From assembly GCA_031260095.1 (NCBI GenBank), contig JAIRKN010000220.1, positions 1 through 14,951 on the forward strand: a DNA stretch of 14,951 nucleotides, given 5' to 3'. The stretch is from Tannerella sp. GTDB taxonomy: Bacteria; Bacteroidota; Bacteroidia; Bacteroidales; Tannerellaceae. How positions within the stretch are numbered: position 1 is the first letter of the stretch; each line of letters begins with the position of its first letter. This document shows, in pieces, positions 1-8,019 of this stretch. The notes beneath the pieces are model-generated. The model worked only from the letters and a program-made list of their open reading frames with translations. It had not been told where the DNA came from and searched no databases. A program made the position numbers and the translations under genes.

Positions 1-286
1 CTTTCAATCCGTCAAAAATCCCGGCGATCACGTTATGTCCTCCGGGCGCTTGCCCTCCGGAGAGGATCACTCCGGCATGGATAGCCGGCAACTGTTTTTT
101 CTCGTTACTTTTCTCGAACCTAACGACCGGCATGCCGTAAGTATTCGGGAATAATTTCTTAATCTCTTCCTGATCAGCCACAGATTGGGTATAATTGCCT
201 TCCACAGCTTTTACTTCGCTTTTTAACACGATAGGCACTTTGGGTGAATAACTTGCCCTTGCGATCTGTAATGCACTTTTAGTCAT
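1..286 (-). CDS. pfp: Pyrophosphate--fructose 6-phosphate 1-phosphotransferase (5' part only)
   Basis: Reading the minus strand from the ATG at 286-284 gives 95 codons without a stop, running off the left edge. The protein begins MTKSALQIARASY and contains TQSVADQEEIKKLFPNTYGM and then the glycine-rich GVILSGGQAPGGHNVIAGIF at about residues 74-93. GGQAPGGHN is the nucleotide/phosphate loop of the long, PPi-dependent phosphofructokinases; ATP-dependent enzymes have a GGDAPGMN-like version. The family enzyme reversibly phosphorylates fructose 6-phosphate to the 1,6-bisphosphate with pyrophosphate, in cytoplasmic glycolysis and gluconeogenesis. Usual length is about 550 residues, so roughly one sixth is visible. 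It is transcribed away from the rest of the window, with a well-matched promoter at 331-362. Identification rests on the N-terminal region only, but that region is distinctive. Confidence 0.93.
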   Translation of the reverse strand, partial: MTKSALQIARASYSPKVPIVLKSEVKAVEGNYTQSVADQEEIKKLFPNTYGMPVVRFEKSNEKKQLPAIHAGVILSGGQAPGGHNVIAGIFDGLK

Positions 287-330
287 AGTTGTAATTATTT
301 TCTTATGGTTAAAAATCTTCAAAAGTGATG

Positions 331-362
331 CAAATATCGCATTTTTTTCTTTTACAATCAAA
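331..362 (-). promoter_or_regulatory. Bacteroidetes-type promoter for pfp
   Basis: On the minus strand TTTG (362-359) is followed after exactly 20 bases by GATATTTG (338-331), one base away from the TAnnTTTG -7 consensus used by the Bacteroidetes primary sigma factor. Transcription would start near 324, giving a leader of about 38 bases before the pfp ATG. Spacing and both boxes fit well; no experiment is implied. Confidence 0.65.
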
Positions 363-381
363 CAAAATAATATAAAAGTAT

Positions 382-389
382 TATCTTCG
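382..389 (+). promoter_or_regulatory. Candidate -7 element for the 66-aa gene
   Basis: TATCTTCG differs from TAnnTTTG at one position and lies 19 bases before the ATG at 409. No TTTG is visible 19-21 bases upstream. The place where it should be, around 357-363, overlaps the -33 box of the opposing pfp promoter. This is a weak call based on one element. Confidence 0.35.
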
Positions 390-408
390 CAGCTATTATG
401 ATAAGATT

Positions 409-609
409 ATGAAGAAGAAAGTTGTACGTGTATTACTGACTGTTATCGCATTGATATTGATTGCAACTATTGTTACTTATTTTATTTTCAGGGAAGAGAG
501 GGAATGGCTGGCGTTCTATATTGCGTGTTGTGGCGGCGTGTTGATCGTGAATTTAATCATATCAATTATTTTCGTAAACAAAAATTTCAAGAATAAAGGT
601 CGCCTGTAA
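409..609 (+). CDS. Small two-helix membrane protein of unknown function
   Basis: A 66-residue protein. After a basic start (MKKKVVR) come two hydrophobic segments, about residues 8-27 (VLLTVIALILIATIVTYFIF) and 37-56, separated by the charged loop REEREWL and followed by a basic tail (NKNFKNKGRL). This predicts an inner-membrane hairpin with both ends in the cytoplasm by the positive-inside rule. I do not recognise a family or function. It has an ATG start, no competing frame and ordinary codon use. It sits 72 bases ahead of tig, with a separate tig promoter element in between, so it may be transcribed alone or read through into tig. A role linked to the chaperone/protease genes would be a guess. 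Confidence 0.75.
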   Translation: MKKKVVRVLLTVIALILIATIVTYFIFREEREWLAFYIACCGGVLIVNLIISIIFVNKNFKNKGRL

Positions 610-622
610 AATATATTTTTAT

Positions 623-630
623 TATTTTTG
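623..630 (+). promoter_or_regulatory. -7 promoter element upstream of tig
   Basis: TATTTTTG is a perfect match to TAnnTTTG. A start near 637 would give a leader of about 45 AT-rich bases before the tig ATG at 682. A matching TTTG at the expected 19-21 base spacing is not seen, so recognition of the upstream box is poor. It would make tig the first gene of the long operon. Confidence 0.5.
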
Positions 631-681
631 CATCCTATTTTTTGAATAGTAAAGGATTAATTAATTAATAAACAAGACAGA

Positions 682-2040
682 ATGAACGTTTCTCTTAAGA
701 ACAACGATGCCGTGAGCGGCATATTAAAAGTAGAGATTGAAAAGAATGATTATGCAGGATTATTAGATAAAAACCTGCACAAGTTGCGTCAGAAAATGAG
801 TATGCCGGGTTTCCGAAAAGGAATGGTTCCGCTTAGCATCGTGAAAAAACTTTATGGCAAACATGCGATGGCGGAAGAACTGAATAAACTTGTTTCGGAA
901 AAACTCCTTTCGTATATCCGTGAGAATGACATCAAAGTTTTAGGAGAACCGATACCGAATGAAACGGAACAAAAGCCGTTAGATTTTGATATGGATGAAG
1001 ATTTCGAATTTTGTTTTGATGTTGCATTATCTCCTGTTATAGATGTGAAATTGACAAAAAGAGATAAGTTGAATTATTATCAGGTCAAAATAGATGATGA
1101 ATTGATTGATAAGCAGGTGGATTCATTTCTTAATAATTATGGTTCGTATGACAAGGCAGATAAAGTTGAGGAAGCAGATCTGCTGAAAGGGATCGTTACG
1201 GAACTGGAGGATGGAGAGCCTAAGGCCGGGGGCCTTCTTATCGAAGATGCCATATTGAAACCTTCATTTATGAAAGGTAAAATGGAGCAAAAGAAATTTA
1301 TCGGGGCACGACCGGACAGTAGGGTTGTATTTAATCCATACAAGGCTTATAAAGGCGCAGCGGCTGAAATCGCTTCATTCCTTGGGATCGAAAAAGATAA
1401 AGTAAAAGACATGAAAAGTGATTTTATTTTTGAGATAAAAGAAATCACTCGTTATAAGCCGGCTGAAATTAATCAGGTACTTTTCGACCGTATTTTCGGT
1501 ACGAATGTTGTTCAGGATGAGGCCGCTTTCCGGGCTAAAACAAAAGAATATCTGGTGGAACAATTTACACCGGAAAGCGAATATAAATTTACAAAGGATA
1601 TGCAGGCCATGTTATTGAAAAAAGCCGGGAATGTTACTTTTGCGGAAGACGTGCTGAAACGTTGGCTACTTATCAGCAGTGATAAAACGGAGAAAGAACA
1701 GGTTGATGATGATTATCCGAAGGTTATAGAAGATCTGACGTATCGTCTTATAAAAGAAAAACTTGTCAGGGATAATGGGATAAAGGTAGAACGTGAAGAT
1801 CTTGAAGCTTGGGGAAAACGTGTCGTTCGGGCGCAATTCACACAATATGGCATATTGTTTATTCCTGATAATGTGCTGGAAAAATACGTAACAGATTTAC
1901 TGAAGAAGCCGGAAACCGTTAAAAACCTGTCGGGCAAAATCATAGAAGAAAAACTATCCGCTTTGATAAAAAATAAGGTTACGGTAACCGTTCGGGAAAT
2001 GACAGTCGAAGAATTTGATAAGGTTTTAGCAGAAGAGTAA
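682..2040 (+). CDS. tig: Trigger factor (ribosome-associated chaperone)
   Basis: A 452-residue protein. The N-terminal ribosome-binding domain (about 1-115) carries GFRKGMVP at 43-50, the signature loop that docks on ribosomal protein L23 at the tunnel exit. The middle (about 150-258) sits where the FKBP-type prolyl isomerase domain is found in Escherichia coli but shows little of its usual pattern. The rest (about 260-452) is charged and helical, as in the chaperone arms, and the end is acidic. Length is close to the family norm (E. coli 432). The protein binds nascent chains in the cytoplasm. It lies 18 bases before clpP, the classical tig-clpP-clpX arrangement. Isomerase activity cannot be assumed because the middle domain is so divergent. 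Confidence 0.96.
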   Translation: MNVSLKNNDAVSGILKVEIEKNDYAGLLDKNLHKLRQKMSMPGFRKGMVPLSIVKKLYGKHAMAEELNKLVSEKLLSYIRENDIKVLGEPIPNETEQKPLDFDMDEDFEFCFDVALSPVIDVKLTKRDKLNYYQVKIDDELIDKQVDSFLNNYGSYDKADKVEEADLLKGIVTELEDGEPKAGGLLIEDAILKPSFMKGKMEQKKFIGARPDSRVVFNPYKAYKGAAAEIASFLGIEKDKVKDMKSDFIFEIKEITRYKPAEINQVLFDRIFGTNVVQDEAAFRAKTKEYLVEQFTPESEYKFTKDMQAMLLKKAGNVTFAEDVLKRWLLISSDKTEKEQVDDDYPKVIEDLTYRLIKEKLVRDNGIKVEREDLEAWGKRVVRAQFTQYGILFIPDNVLEKYVTDLLKKPETVKNLSGKIIEEKLSALIKNKVTVTVREMTVEEFDKVLAEE

Positions 2041-2058
2041 ATAATAAAGAAAAAACGG

Positions 2059-2736
2059 ATGAATCGTATGAATGATTTTAAAAAATACGCGACAAAGCAT
2101 TTAGGCATGAACGGGAATACCCTGGATAGTTATATGAATATAACAAGTAGTTATATTTCGCCGACGATTATAGAAGAGCGTCAGTTGAATATTGCCCAGA
2201 TGGATGTTTTTTCACGTTTGATGATGGATCGTATCATCTTTTTGGGAACACAGATAGATGATTATACGGCAAATGTGATACAGGCGCAGCTTTTATACCT
2301 GGATACCAGTGATCCCGGCAAAGACATTTCTATCTATATTAATTCTCCGGGGGGCGTCGTTTACGCAGGACTGGGGATCTATGACACCATGCAGTATATC
2401 AGCAGTAAAGTATCTACGATATGTACCGGTATAGCTGCATCTATGGCTTCCGTCATACTGGTAGCCGGCGCCAAGGGCAAGCGTTTTGCATTGGAACATT
2501 CGCGTGTGATGATCCATCAGCCTATGGGAGGTATGCAGGGTCAGGCTGCCGATATGGAAATTACAGTCCGACAAATCGTCAGATTAAAAGAAGAATTATA
2601 TACCGTTATCTCAACTCATTCGGGCAAACCCTATGAAGATGTAGAGCGGGACAGTGACCGCGATTACTGGATGACTGCTGTTGAAGCAAAAGAATACGGT
2701 ATGATTGATGATGTATTATCAAGAAAGACCCAATAA
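2059..2736 (+). CDS. clpP: ATP-dependent Clp protease proteolytic subunit
   Basis: Serine protease subunit that forms the double-heptamer chamber fed by ClpX. Numbered from the ATG at 2059 (225 aa), the triad is Ser128 in CTGIAASMAS, His153 in SRVMIHQPMGG and Asp202 in SDRDYW, with the same spacing as E. coli Ser97, His122 and Asp171. The substrate-binding strand SIYINSPGG is at 91-99 and the handle region TVRQIVRLKEEL at 169-180. A second in-frame ATG at 2068 gives MNDFKKYATKHLGMNG, which looks more like the usual Bacteroidales N-terminus, so the start could be three codons later. The stop is two bases from the clpX ATG, so the two are almost certainly co-translated. Confidence 0.97.
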   Translation: MNRMNDFKKYATKHLGMNGNTLDSYMNITSSYISPTIIEERQLNIAQMDVFSRLMMDRIIFLGTQIDDYTANVIQAQLLYLDTSDPGKDISIYINSPGGVVYAGLGIYDTMQYISSKVSTICTGIAASMASVILVAGAKGKRFALEHSRVMIHQPMGGMQGQAADMEITVRQIVRLKEELYTVISTHSGKPYEDVERDSDRDYWMTAVEAKEYGMIDDVLSRKTQ

Positions 2737-2738
2737 TC

Positions 2739-3971
2739 ATGAGTAGAGCGGATGACAAATGTTCATTTTGCGGTAAAACCCGAAAGGATGCAAATTTGCT
2801 GATTACGGGTATTTCCGGTGCTATATGCGATAGTTGTGCGGAGCAGGCATACAATATTGTACAGGACGAAACGCGCCGTAAAGGGGGCGCGTTGTTTCGT
2901 CTGGATGAAAAAGACTTTCCTAAGCCTGCCGATATAAAACAGTTCCTGGATCAATACGTGATAGGACAGGACGATGCCAAGCGATACCTTTCGGTTGCCG
3001 TCTACAATCATTATAAGCGATTGATGCAGAAAAACGCCAAAGATGATGTTGAGATAGAAAAATCGAATATTATCATGGTCGGGGCGACGGGGACAGGTAA
3101 AACGTTACTGGCCCGTACCATTGCAAGAAAGCTGCATGTTCCTTTTTGTATTGTCGATGCAACTGTTTTTACGGAAGCAGGATATGTCGGGGAGGATATA
3201 GAAAGCATCCTGACCCGTTTGTTACAGGCGGCCGATTATGATGTGGCCGCTACGGAAAGAGGGATTGTCTTTATTGACGAAATTGATAAGATCGCGCGTA
3301 AGAGCGACAACCCGTCGATAACCCGGGATGTGAGCGGCGAAGGAGTGCAGCAGGGATTATTAAAATTACTGGAAGGATCAATCGTCAACGTACCTCCGCA
3401 GGGAGGGCGCAAACATCCCGAACAGCGAATGATTGCCATTGATACGAAAAATATTCTGTTCATTTGCGGAGGCGCTTTTGACGGTATTGAGAAAAAAATC
3501 GCTCAACGTCTGAATACACGTGTTGTAGGATATACTGCAAGCCGTGATACGGCTGGAATTGATAAGGATAATATGTTGAGGTATATTACTCCGACAGATC
3601 TGAAATCTTTTGGTCTGATCCCTGAAATAATCGGGCGCTTACCGATCCTGACTTATCTGAACCCGCTGGACCGGGATACATTGAAACGGATCCTGACCGA
3701 ACCTAAAAATTCTATTATCAAGCAATATATAAAATTGTTTGAGATGGATAAAATCAAACTTACTTTTGATAAAAACGTCTATGATTTTATTGTAGACAAG
3801 TCGATAGAACTTAAGCTGGGAGCGCGTGGATTGCGTTCTATTATGGAAGGCATCATGATGGATGCTATGTATGAAATGCCTTCCGGAATGCAAAAGAAAC
3901 TACATGTAACATTGCAGTATGCAAAAGATAACTTTGAGCATATTGATATGAATAAATTGCAAATAGCATAA
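2739..3971 (+). CDS. clpX: ClpX, AAA+ unfoldase of the ClpXP protease
   Basis: A 410-residue protein of standard family length. The N-terminal zinc-binding domain has Cys8, Cys11, Cys30 and Cys33. The AAA+ module has Walker A GATGTGKT (115-122), pore loop GYVG (149-152 region), Walker [10 protein letters not shown] with Asp180 and Glu181, the RKH substrate loop in GGRKHP (223-227) and the sensor-2 stretch LGARGLRSI near the C-terminus. The ClpP-docking IGF-type loop appears as VGY in [13 protein letters not shown], as is usual in Bacteroidetes rather than a defect. It unfolds tagged or damaged proteins with ATP and threads them into ClpP. It follows clpP by two bases and precedes recQ by 17. 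Confidence 0.97.
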   Translation: MSRADDKCSFCGKTRKDANLLITGISGAICDSCAEQAYNIVQDETRRKGGALFRLDEKDFPKPADIKQFLDQYVIGQDDAKRYLSVAVYNHYKRLMQKNAKDDVEIEKSNIIMVGATGTGKTLLARTIARKLHVPFCIVDATVFTEAGYVGEDIESILTRLLQAADYDVAATERGIVFIDEIDKIARKSDNPSITRDVSGEGVQQGLLKLLEGSIVNVPPQGGRKHPEQRMIAIDTKNILFICGGAFDGIEKKIAQRLNTRVVGYTASRDTAGIDKDNMLRYITPTDLKSFGLIPEIIGRLPILTYLNPLDRDTLKRILTEPKNSIIKQYIKLFEMDKIKLTFDKNVYDFIVDKSIELKLGARGLRSIMEGIMMDAMYEMPSGMQKKLHVTLQYAKDNFEHIDMNKLQIA

Positions 3972-3988
3972 TCGTTTATTTCTGTGTG

Positions 3989-6376
3989 ATGGCAAAGAAT
4001 AAAAGTACGGGAAAAAAGTCAGTTGCAGTGAAAGAAACGACTGATGCCGGGAAAAAAACAAATACAGTAGAGAAAGCGGCTGGAATAGATAAGTCTGCGT
4101 CAAAAAAAACGACGGCAAAGGGAACACGGAAACTGAAAAGTAAGAAAACAAAAAAAGCGGATCTACTAAAAAGTCCCGGTTCTGCAAAAAAAGCCGGTAA
4201 AAACATGATCACCGAATCCTTAAAGTTGCATTTCGGATTTGATAAATTTAAAGGCAATCAGCAGGAAATCATAGAAAATGTACTGGCCGGGAAAGATACG
4301 TTTGTGCTGATGCCTACCGGCGGAGGGAAATCGTTATGTTATCAGTTGCCTGCCTTACTAATGCCCGGCACGGCATTAGTAGTATCTCCTTTAATTGCAT
4401 TAATGAAGAATCAGGTTGACGCGATGCGCAACTTCAGCGACGAAGACGGAGTTGCGCATTTTATAAATTCTTCTTTAAACAGAACGGCTATCGACGAAGT
4501 GAAAGCGGATATTCTATCCGGAAAAACAAAATTATTGTATGTTGCTCCCGAATCGCTGACAAAAGAAGATAATATAGAATTTCTCCGTCAGATAAACCTC
4601 TCTTTTTATGCGGTGGACGAGGCGCATTGTATCTCGGAATGGGGACATGATTTTCGCCCGGAATACCGCCGTATTCGTCCCATCATCAATGAGATCGGAT
4701 CTCGTCCGTTGATTGCTCTCACGGCAACGGCAACTCCTAAAGTACAGCATGATATACAAAAGAATCTGGGCATGATGAATGCTTCGGTTTTTACGTCTTC
4801 TTTTAATCGCTCGAATTTGTATTATGAAGTAAGGGCCAAGACGAATGATATTGATCGCGACATCATTAAGTTTATCAAAAGCAATGAGGGCAAATCCGGT
4901 ATCATATACTGTCTTAGCCGGAAAGAGGTTGATAAATTCGCGGAAATATTGCAGGCCAACGGCATTAAGGCCCGTGCCTATCATGCGGGTATGGAATCGC
5001 AGGTAAGATCTGCCAACCAGGATGCTTTTTTAATGGAAGAGATTGATGTTATCGTCGCCACTATTGCATTTGGAATGGGGATTGACAAACCGGATGTGCG
5101 TTATGTCATCCATTACGACATACCCAAAAGCCTGGAGGGATATTATCAGGAAACAGGCCGTGCCGGGCGCGACGGCGGCGAAGGAAAGTGCCTCACCTTT
5201 TATTCTCTCAAGGACTTGCAGAAACTGGAAAAATTCCTGCAAGGGAAACCGGTTGTAGAGCAGGAAATAGGAAAACAATTACTGCTTGAAACAGCCGCTT
5301 ATGCAGAAACGGCGGTCTGTCGCCGTAAAGTATTGCTACATTATTTCGGGGAAAAGTATCTGGAAGAAAATTGTAGTAATTGCGATAACTGTCTTAAACC
5401 TAAAAAGTTTATAGAGGCAAAAGAGATGCTGTTGGTTTTGCTTGAAACAATAAGTATCCTGAAAGAAAAATATAAAGCGGATTATGTCGTTAATGTATTG
5501 ATAGGAAACGAAACATCGGATATTTTATCATATAAACATGACAAACTGGAAATTTTCGGAAGTGGCGAAGAGGAGGGAGAGAAATTATGGTTAGCGATTA
5601 TACGTCAGGCTTTGATTGCCGGTTATATAGAAAAAGATATAGAGAATTACGGATTATTGAAAATTTCAGAGAAAGGGAAGTCTTTCATGGAAAAACAGAT
5701 TTCATTTATGGTTGTGAGAGATAATGAGTTTGACGAGGAAGAAGACGGTGATGAAACGACTGTACATAGTGGCGCCTCGTGTGCGGCAGATCCGGAGTTA
5801 TTTGCTATTATGAAAGATCTGAGGAAAAAAATGTCTAAGAAGCTGGAACTTCCTCCTTATGTAATCTTTCAGGATCCGTCGCTTGAAGCTATGGCAACCA
5901 CTTATCCGGTTACGGTTGAGGAATTGCAGAATATTCCGGGCGTTGGGGCGGGAAAAGCAAAACGTTACGGGAAAGAATTTGCAAATGTCATAAGGAAATA
6001 TGTCGAAGAAAATGAAATTATCCGCCCGGAAGATATGAGGGTCCGAACGATTGCAAATAAGTCAAAACTGAAAGTCTGGATTGTACAGAGTATAGACCGG
6101 AAAGTCGCCCTGGATGATATTGCCAACAGCAAAGGACTGGAATTTGATGAATTATTGGATGAAATAGAAACGATTGTATATTCCGGGACCCGGATAAATT
6201 TGGATTACTTTATCAATGATGTGATGGATGAAGATCATATAGACGATATTTATCAGTATTTTAAAGAATCGGAAACCGACTCTTTGGAAGAAGCTATCAA
6301 AGAGTTAGGCAGCGATTATACAGAAGAAGAGATTCGTCTTATACGTATTAAATTTTTATCTGAACTGGCAAATTAA
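3989..6376 (+). CDS. recQ: RecQ ATP-dependent DNA helicase with lysine-rich N-terminal tail
   Basis: A 3'-5' superfamily 2 helicase acting in recombination and fork repair. From the ATG at 3989 (795 aa): residues 1-72 are low-complexity with 22 lysines; the helicase core starts at MITESLKLHFGFDKF (73). Motifs seen are Walker A TGGGKS (110-115), DEAH (210-213) with the aromatic-rich loop CISEWGHDFRPEY, ALTATAT (243-249) and motif VI QETGRAGRDG (387-396). Zinc-binding cysteines are 444, 462, 465 and 468. An RQC winged-helix region follows, then an HRDC domain (about 601-675, with IPGVGAGKAKRYG). A further C-terminal helical extension of about 110 residues is common in Bacteroidetes RecQ. A GTG at 3986 just precedes the ATG and is less likely. 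M73 (ATG at 4205) could start a tail-less form. Confidence 0.95.
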   Translation: MAKNKSTGKKSVAVKETTDAGKKTNTVEKAAGIDKSASKKTTAKGTRKLKSKKTKKADLLKSPGSAKKAGKNMITESLKLHFGFDKFKGNQQEIIENVLAGKDTFVLMPTGGGKSLCYQLPALLMPGTALVVSPLIALMKNQVDAMRNFSDEDGVAHFINSSLNRTAIDEVKADILSGKTKLLYVAPESLTKEDNIEFLRQINLSFYAVDEAHCISEWGHDFRPEYRRIRPIINEIGSRPLIALTATATPKVQHDIQKNLGMMNASVFTSSFNRSNLYYEVRAKTNDIDRDIIKFIKSNEGKSGIIYCLSRKEVDKFAEILQANGIKARAYHAGMESQVRSANQDAFLMEEIDVIVATIAFGMGIDKPDVRYVIHYDIPKSLEGYYQETGRAGRDGGEGKCLTFYSLKDLQKLEKFLQGKPVVEQEIGKQLLLETAAYAETAVCRRKVLLHYFGEKYLEENCSNCDNCLKPKKFIEAKEMLLVLLETISILKEKYKADYVVNVLIGNETSDILSYKHDKLEIFGSGEEEGEKLWLAIIRQALIAGYIEKDIENYGLLKISEKGKSFMEKQISFMVVRDNEFDEEEDGDETTVHSGASCAADPELFAIMKDLRKKMSKKLELPPYVIFQDPSLEAMATTYPVTVEELQNIPGVGAGKAKRYGKEFANVIRKYVEENEIIRPEDMRVRTIANKSKLKVWIVQSIDRKVALDDIANSKGLEFDELLDEIETIVYSGTRINLDYFINDVMDEDHIDDIYQYFKESETDSLEEAIKELGSDYTEEEIRLIRIKFLSELAN

Positions 6377-6404
6377 CAGATGTATAAATAAAAATAAAGG
6401 TTTT

Positions 6405-8003
6405 ATGAAGAGAATGATATTGTTGTTCGTCTCGGTAATAGTGATGACTACCGTGGATGCAAAAGAGAAAAAAGATCCGATCGTAATGACTGTGTCAGGG
6501 AAAGATATTCCTCTTTCCGAATTTCTTTTTATGGCAAAGAAAGGTAATAGTGTGGATTTGACAGATAGGAAATCTGTTGAGAATTATGCGGAGTTATTTA
6601 AAATTTATAAACTTAAGGTCGCAGATGCCGAAGCATTAACGATAAACAAGGCTTCGAAATTTGAGAAAGAACTGGAAAATTATAAAGTACAGTTGCAGGA
6701 AAGTTTTCTTTCGGACAAGTCCGGCGAAGATTCGGCCATGTATGTTGTATATGAACGCACAAAACACATCCCCGGATTCAAGCATATTGTTTTTCGCTTT
6801 CCTGAGGGAAACCTTTTATCAAAGGATACGGTAGATGCTTATAGGAAGGCAATGGAAGCATATAACCGCATAAAGAACGGAGAATCTTTCGAGGAAGTAG
6901 GTGAATCTTTAGCAAAAGAATCCGAAAATGATGAAATAAGATATATCGTGATAGACTATATCTATCCGTTGCAATTAATGAAAGTATTGGAAGACAAAGT
7001 ATTTTCGATGGAACCGGGAGAAATATCCCTTCCGGTCCGTGCTCTTACGGGTTTTCATCTTATTAAATTAGACCGTAAGATTCCTAATCCGGGGAAAGTG
7101 CGTGTAGCGCATATCCTTACGCCTGTTTTATCTGCTACGCCCGATGCTCCTACGGAAGAAGAAATAAATGCGGCGCGGATAAAAGCGGATTCTATTTATC
7201 AGAGAGCTGTTTCAGGCGACGATTTTGCAGAATTGGCAAAAGCATACTCGTCGGATTCCGTCAGCGGGCAGCGAGGCGGTTTATTACCCTATTTCGGATT
7301 AGGCGAAATGGTCGAATCTTTTGAAGAGGTTGCTTTTGCATTTGAAAATATAGGAGAGATCAGTAAGCCGGTACAGACCCGGTACGGATTTCATGTGCTT
7401 AAATTTATAGACAGGAAGCCGGAAATCACATTTGAAGAAATGAAAAGTCACCTGTACGAAACAATGAAAACATCGGAAAGGACTTTTGATTTATTCCGAG
7501 GTTTTGATGAAAAAATGAAAGTGCGTCATGGATATGTATTTTATCCGGAAGCATATACGGAACTGGAACGTCTGGCGGACGACTATTTCCCAAGCGACAC
7601 CTCCTTTTTTGATCATGGAAAGTCGATGATAAAGACGCTGATCCGTTTGGACACGATAGACTTCCCACAAAATATATTTGTTGAATATCTATACCGGAAA
7701 CCCTACTCAGCGAAGACATATTCTCAGGATTTTATGAAAGAAGTATTTCAATTCTTCATACGTGATATTGTTACGGAAATGGAACGGGAAACATTAGAGC
7801 AGGATTACCCGGAATACAACATGTTGGTAAACGAATATTATGACGGTATTCTTTTATTCGAGGTAAGTAACAAGCGCGTATGGGGGCATCCTGCCGAAGA
7901 ACAGGAGAAACTTGAGGCCGAGTGGGTGAAAGAATTGAAAGAAAAATACCCGGTGACGATAAATCGGAAAGCGCTTAAGAACTTGAAAAAGTATCTTAAT
8001 TAA
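6405..8003 (+). CDS. Periplasmic SurA-like peptidyl-prolyl isomerase with two parvulin domains
   Basis: A 532-residue exported protein. A signal peptide (MKRMILLFVSVIVMTTVDA, probable cleavage after residue 19) precedes a helical chaperone-like region (about 25-120). The first parvulin-like domain (about 123-225) is degenerate: it keeps the GEISLPVRALTGFHLIKL end but lacks a clear active-site start. The second (about 230-338) is canonical, from VRVAHILTP through DFAELAKAYSSDS and QRGGLLPYF to GEISKPVQTRYGFHVLKF. A further 190 residues of unknown fold follow. By family it isomerises prolyl bonds and chaperones outer-membrane proteins in the periplasm. It is first of three SurA-related genes, 28 bases after recQ and 16 before the next. 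The exact client set is unknown; surA or ppiD-like names would be over-precise. Confidence 0.88.
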   Translation: MKRMILLFVSVIVMTTVDAKEKKDPIVMTVSGKDIPLSEFLFMAKKGNSVDLTDRKSVENYAELFKIYKLKVADAEALTINKASKFEKELENYKVQLQESFLSDKSGEDSAMYVVYERTKHIPGFKHIVFRFPEGNLLSKDTVDAYRKAMEAYNRIKNGESFEEVGESLAKESENDEIRYIVIDYIYPLQLMKVLEDKVFSMEPGEISLPVRALTGFHLIKLDRKIPNPGKVRVAHILTPVLSATPDAPTEEEINAARIKADSIYQRAVSGDDFAELAKAYSSDSVSGQRGGLLPYFGLGEMVESFEEVAFAFENIGEISKPVQTRYGFHVLKFIDRKPEITFEEMKSHLYETMKTSERTFDLFRGFDEKMKVRHGYVFYPEAYTELERLADDYFPSDTSFFDHGKSMIKTLIRLDTIDFPQNIFVEYLYRKPYSAKTYSQDFMKEVFQFFIRDIVTEMERETLEQDYPEYNMLVNEYYDGILLFEVSNKRVWGHPAEEQEKLEAEWVKELKEKYPVTINRKALKNLKKYLN

Positions 8004-8019
8004 CACAGAGATGTAGCGA

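Noticed and set aside
1713..2108. 131-codon minus-strand frame spanning the end of tig and the start of clpP
   Set aside because: It is antisense to two conserved genes and its hydrophobic and Ser/Phe-rich content reflects the AT-rich complement.
4532..4984. 150-codon minus-strand open frame inside recQ
   Set aside because: It overlaps the helicase motifs of recQ, whose coding is certain. Nothing in the translated sequence suggests a real protein.
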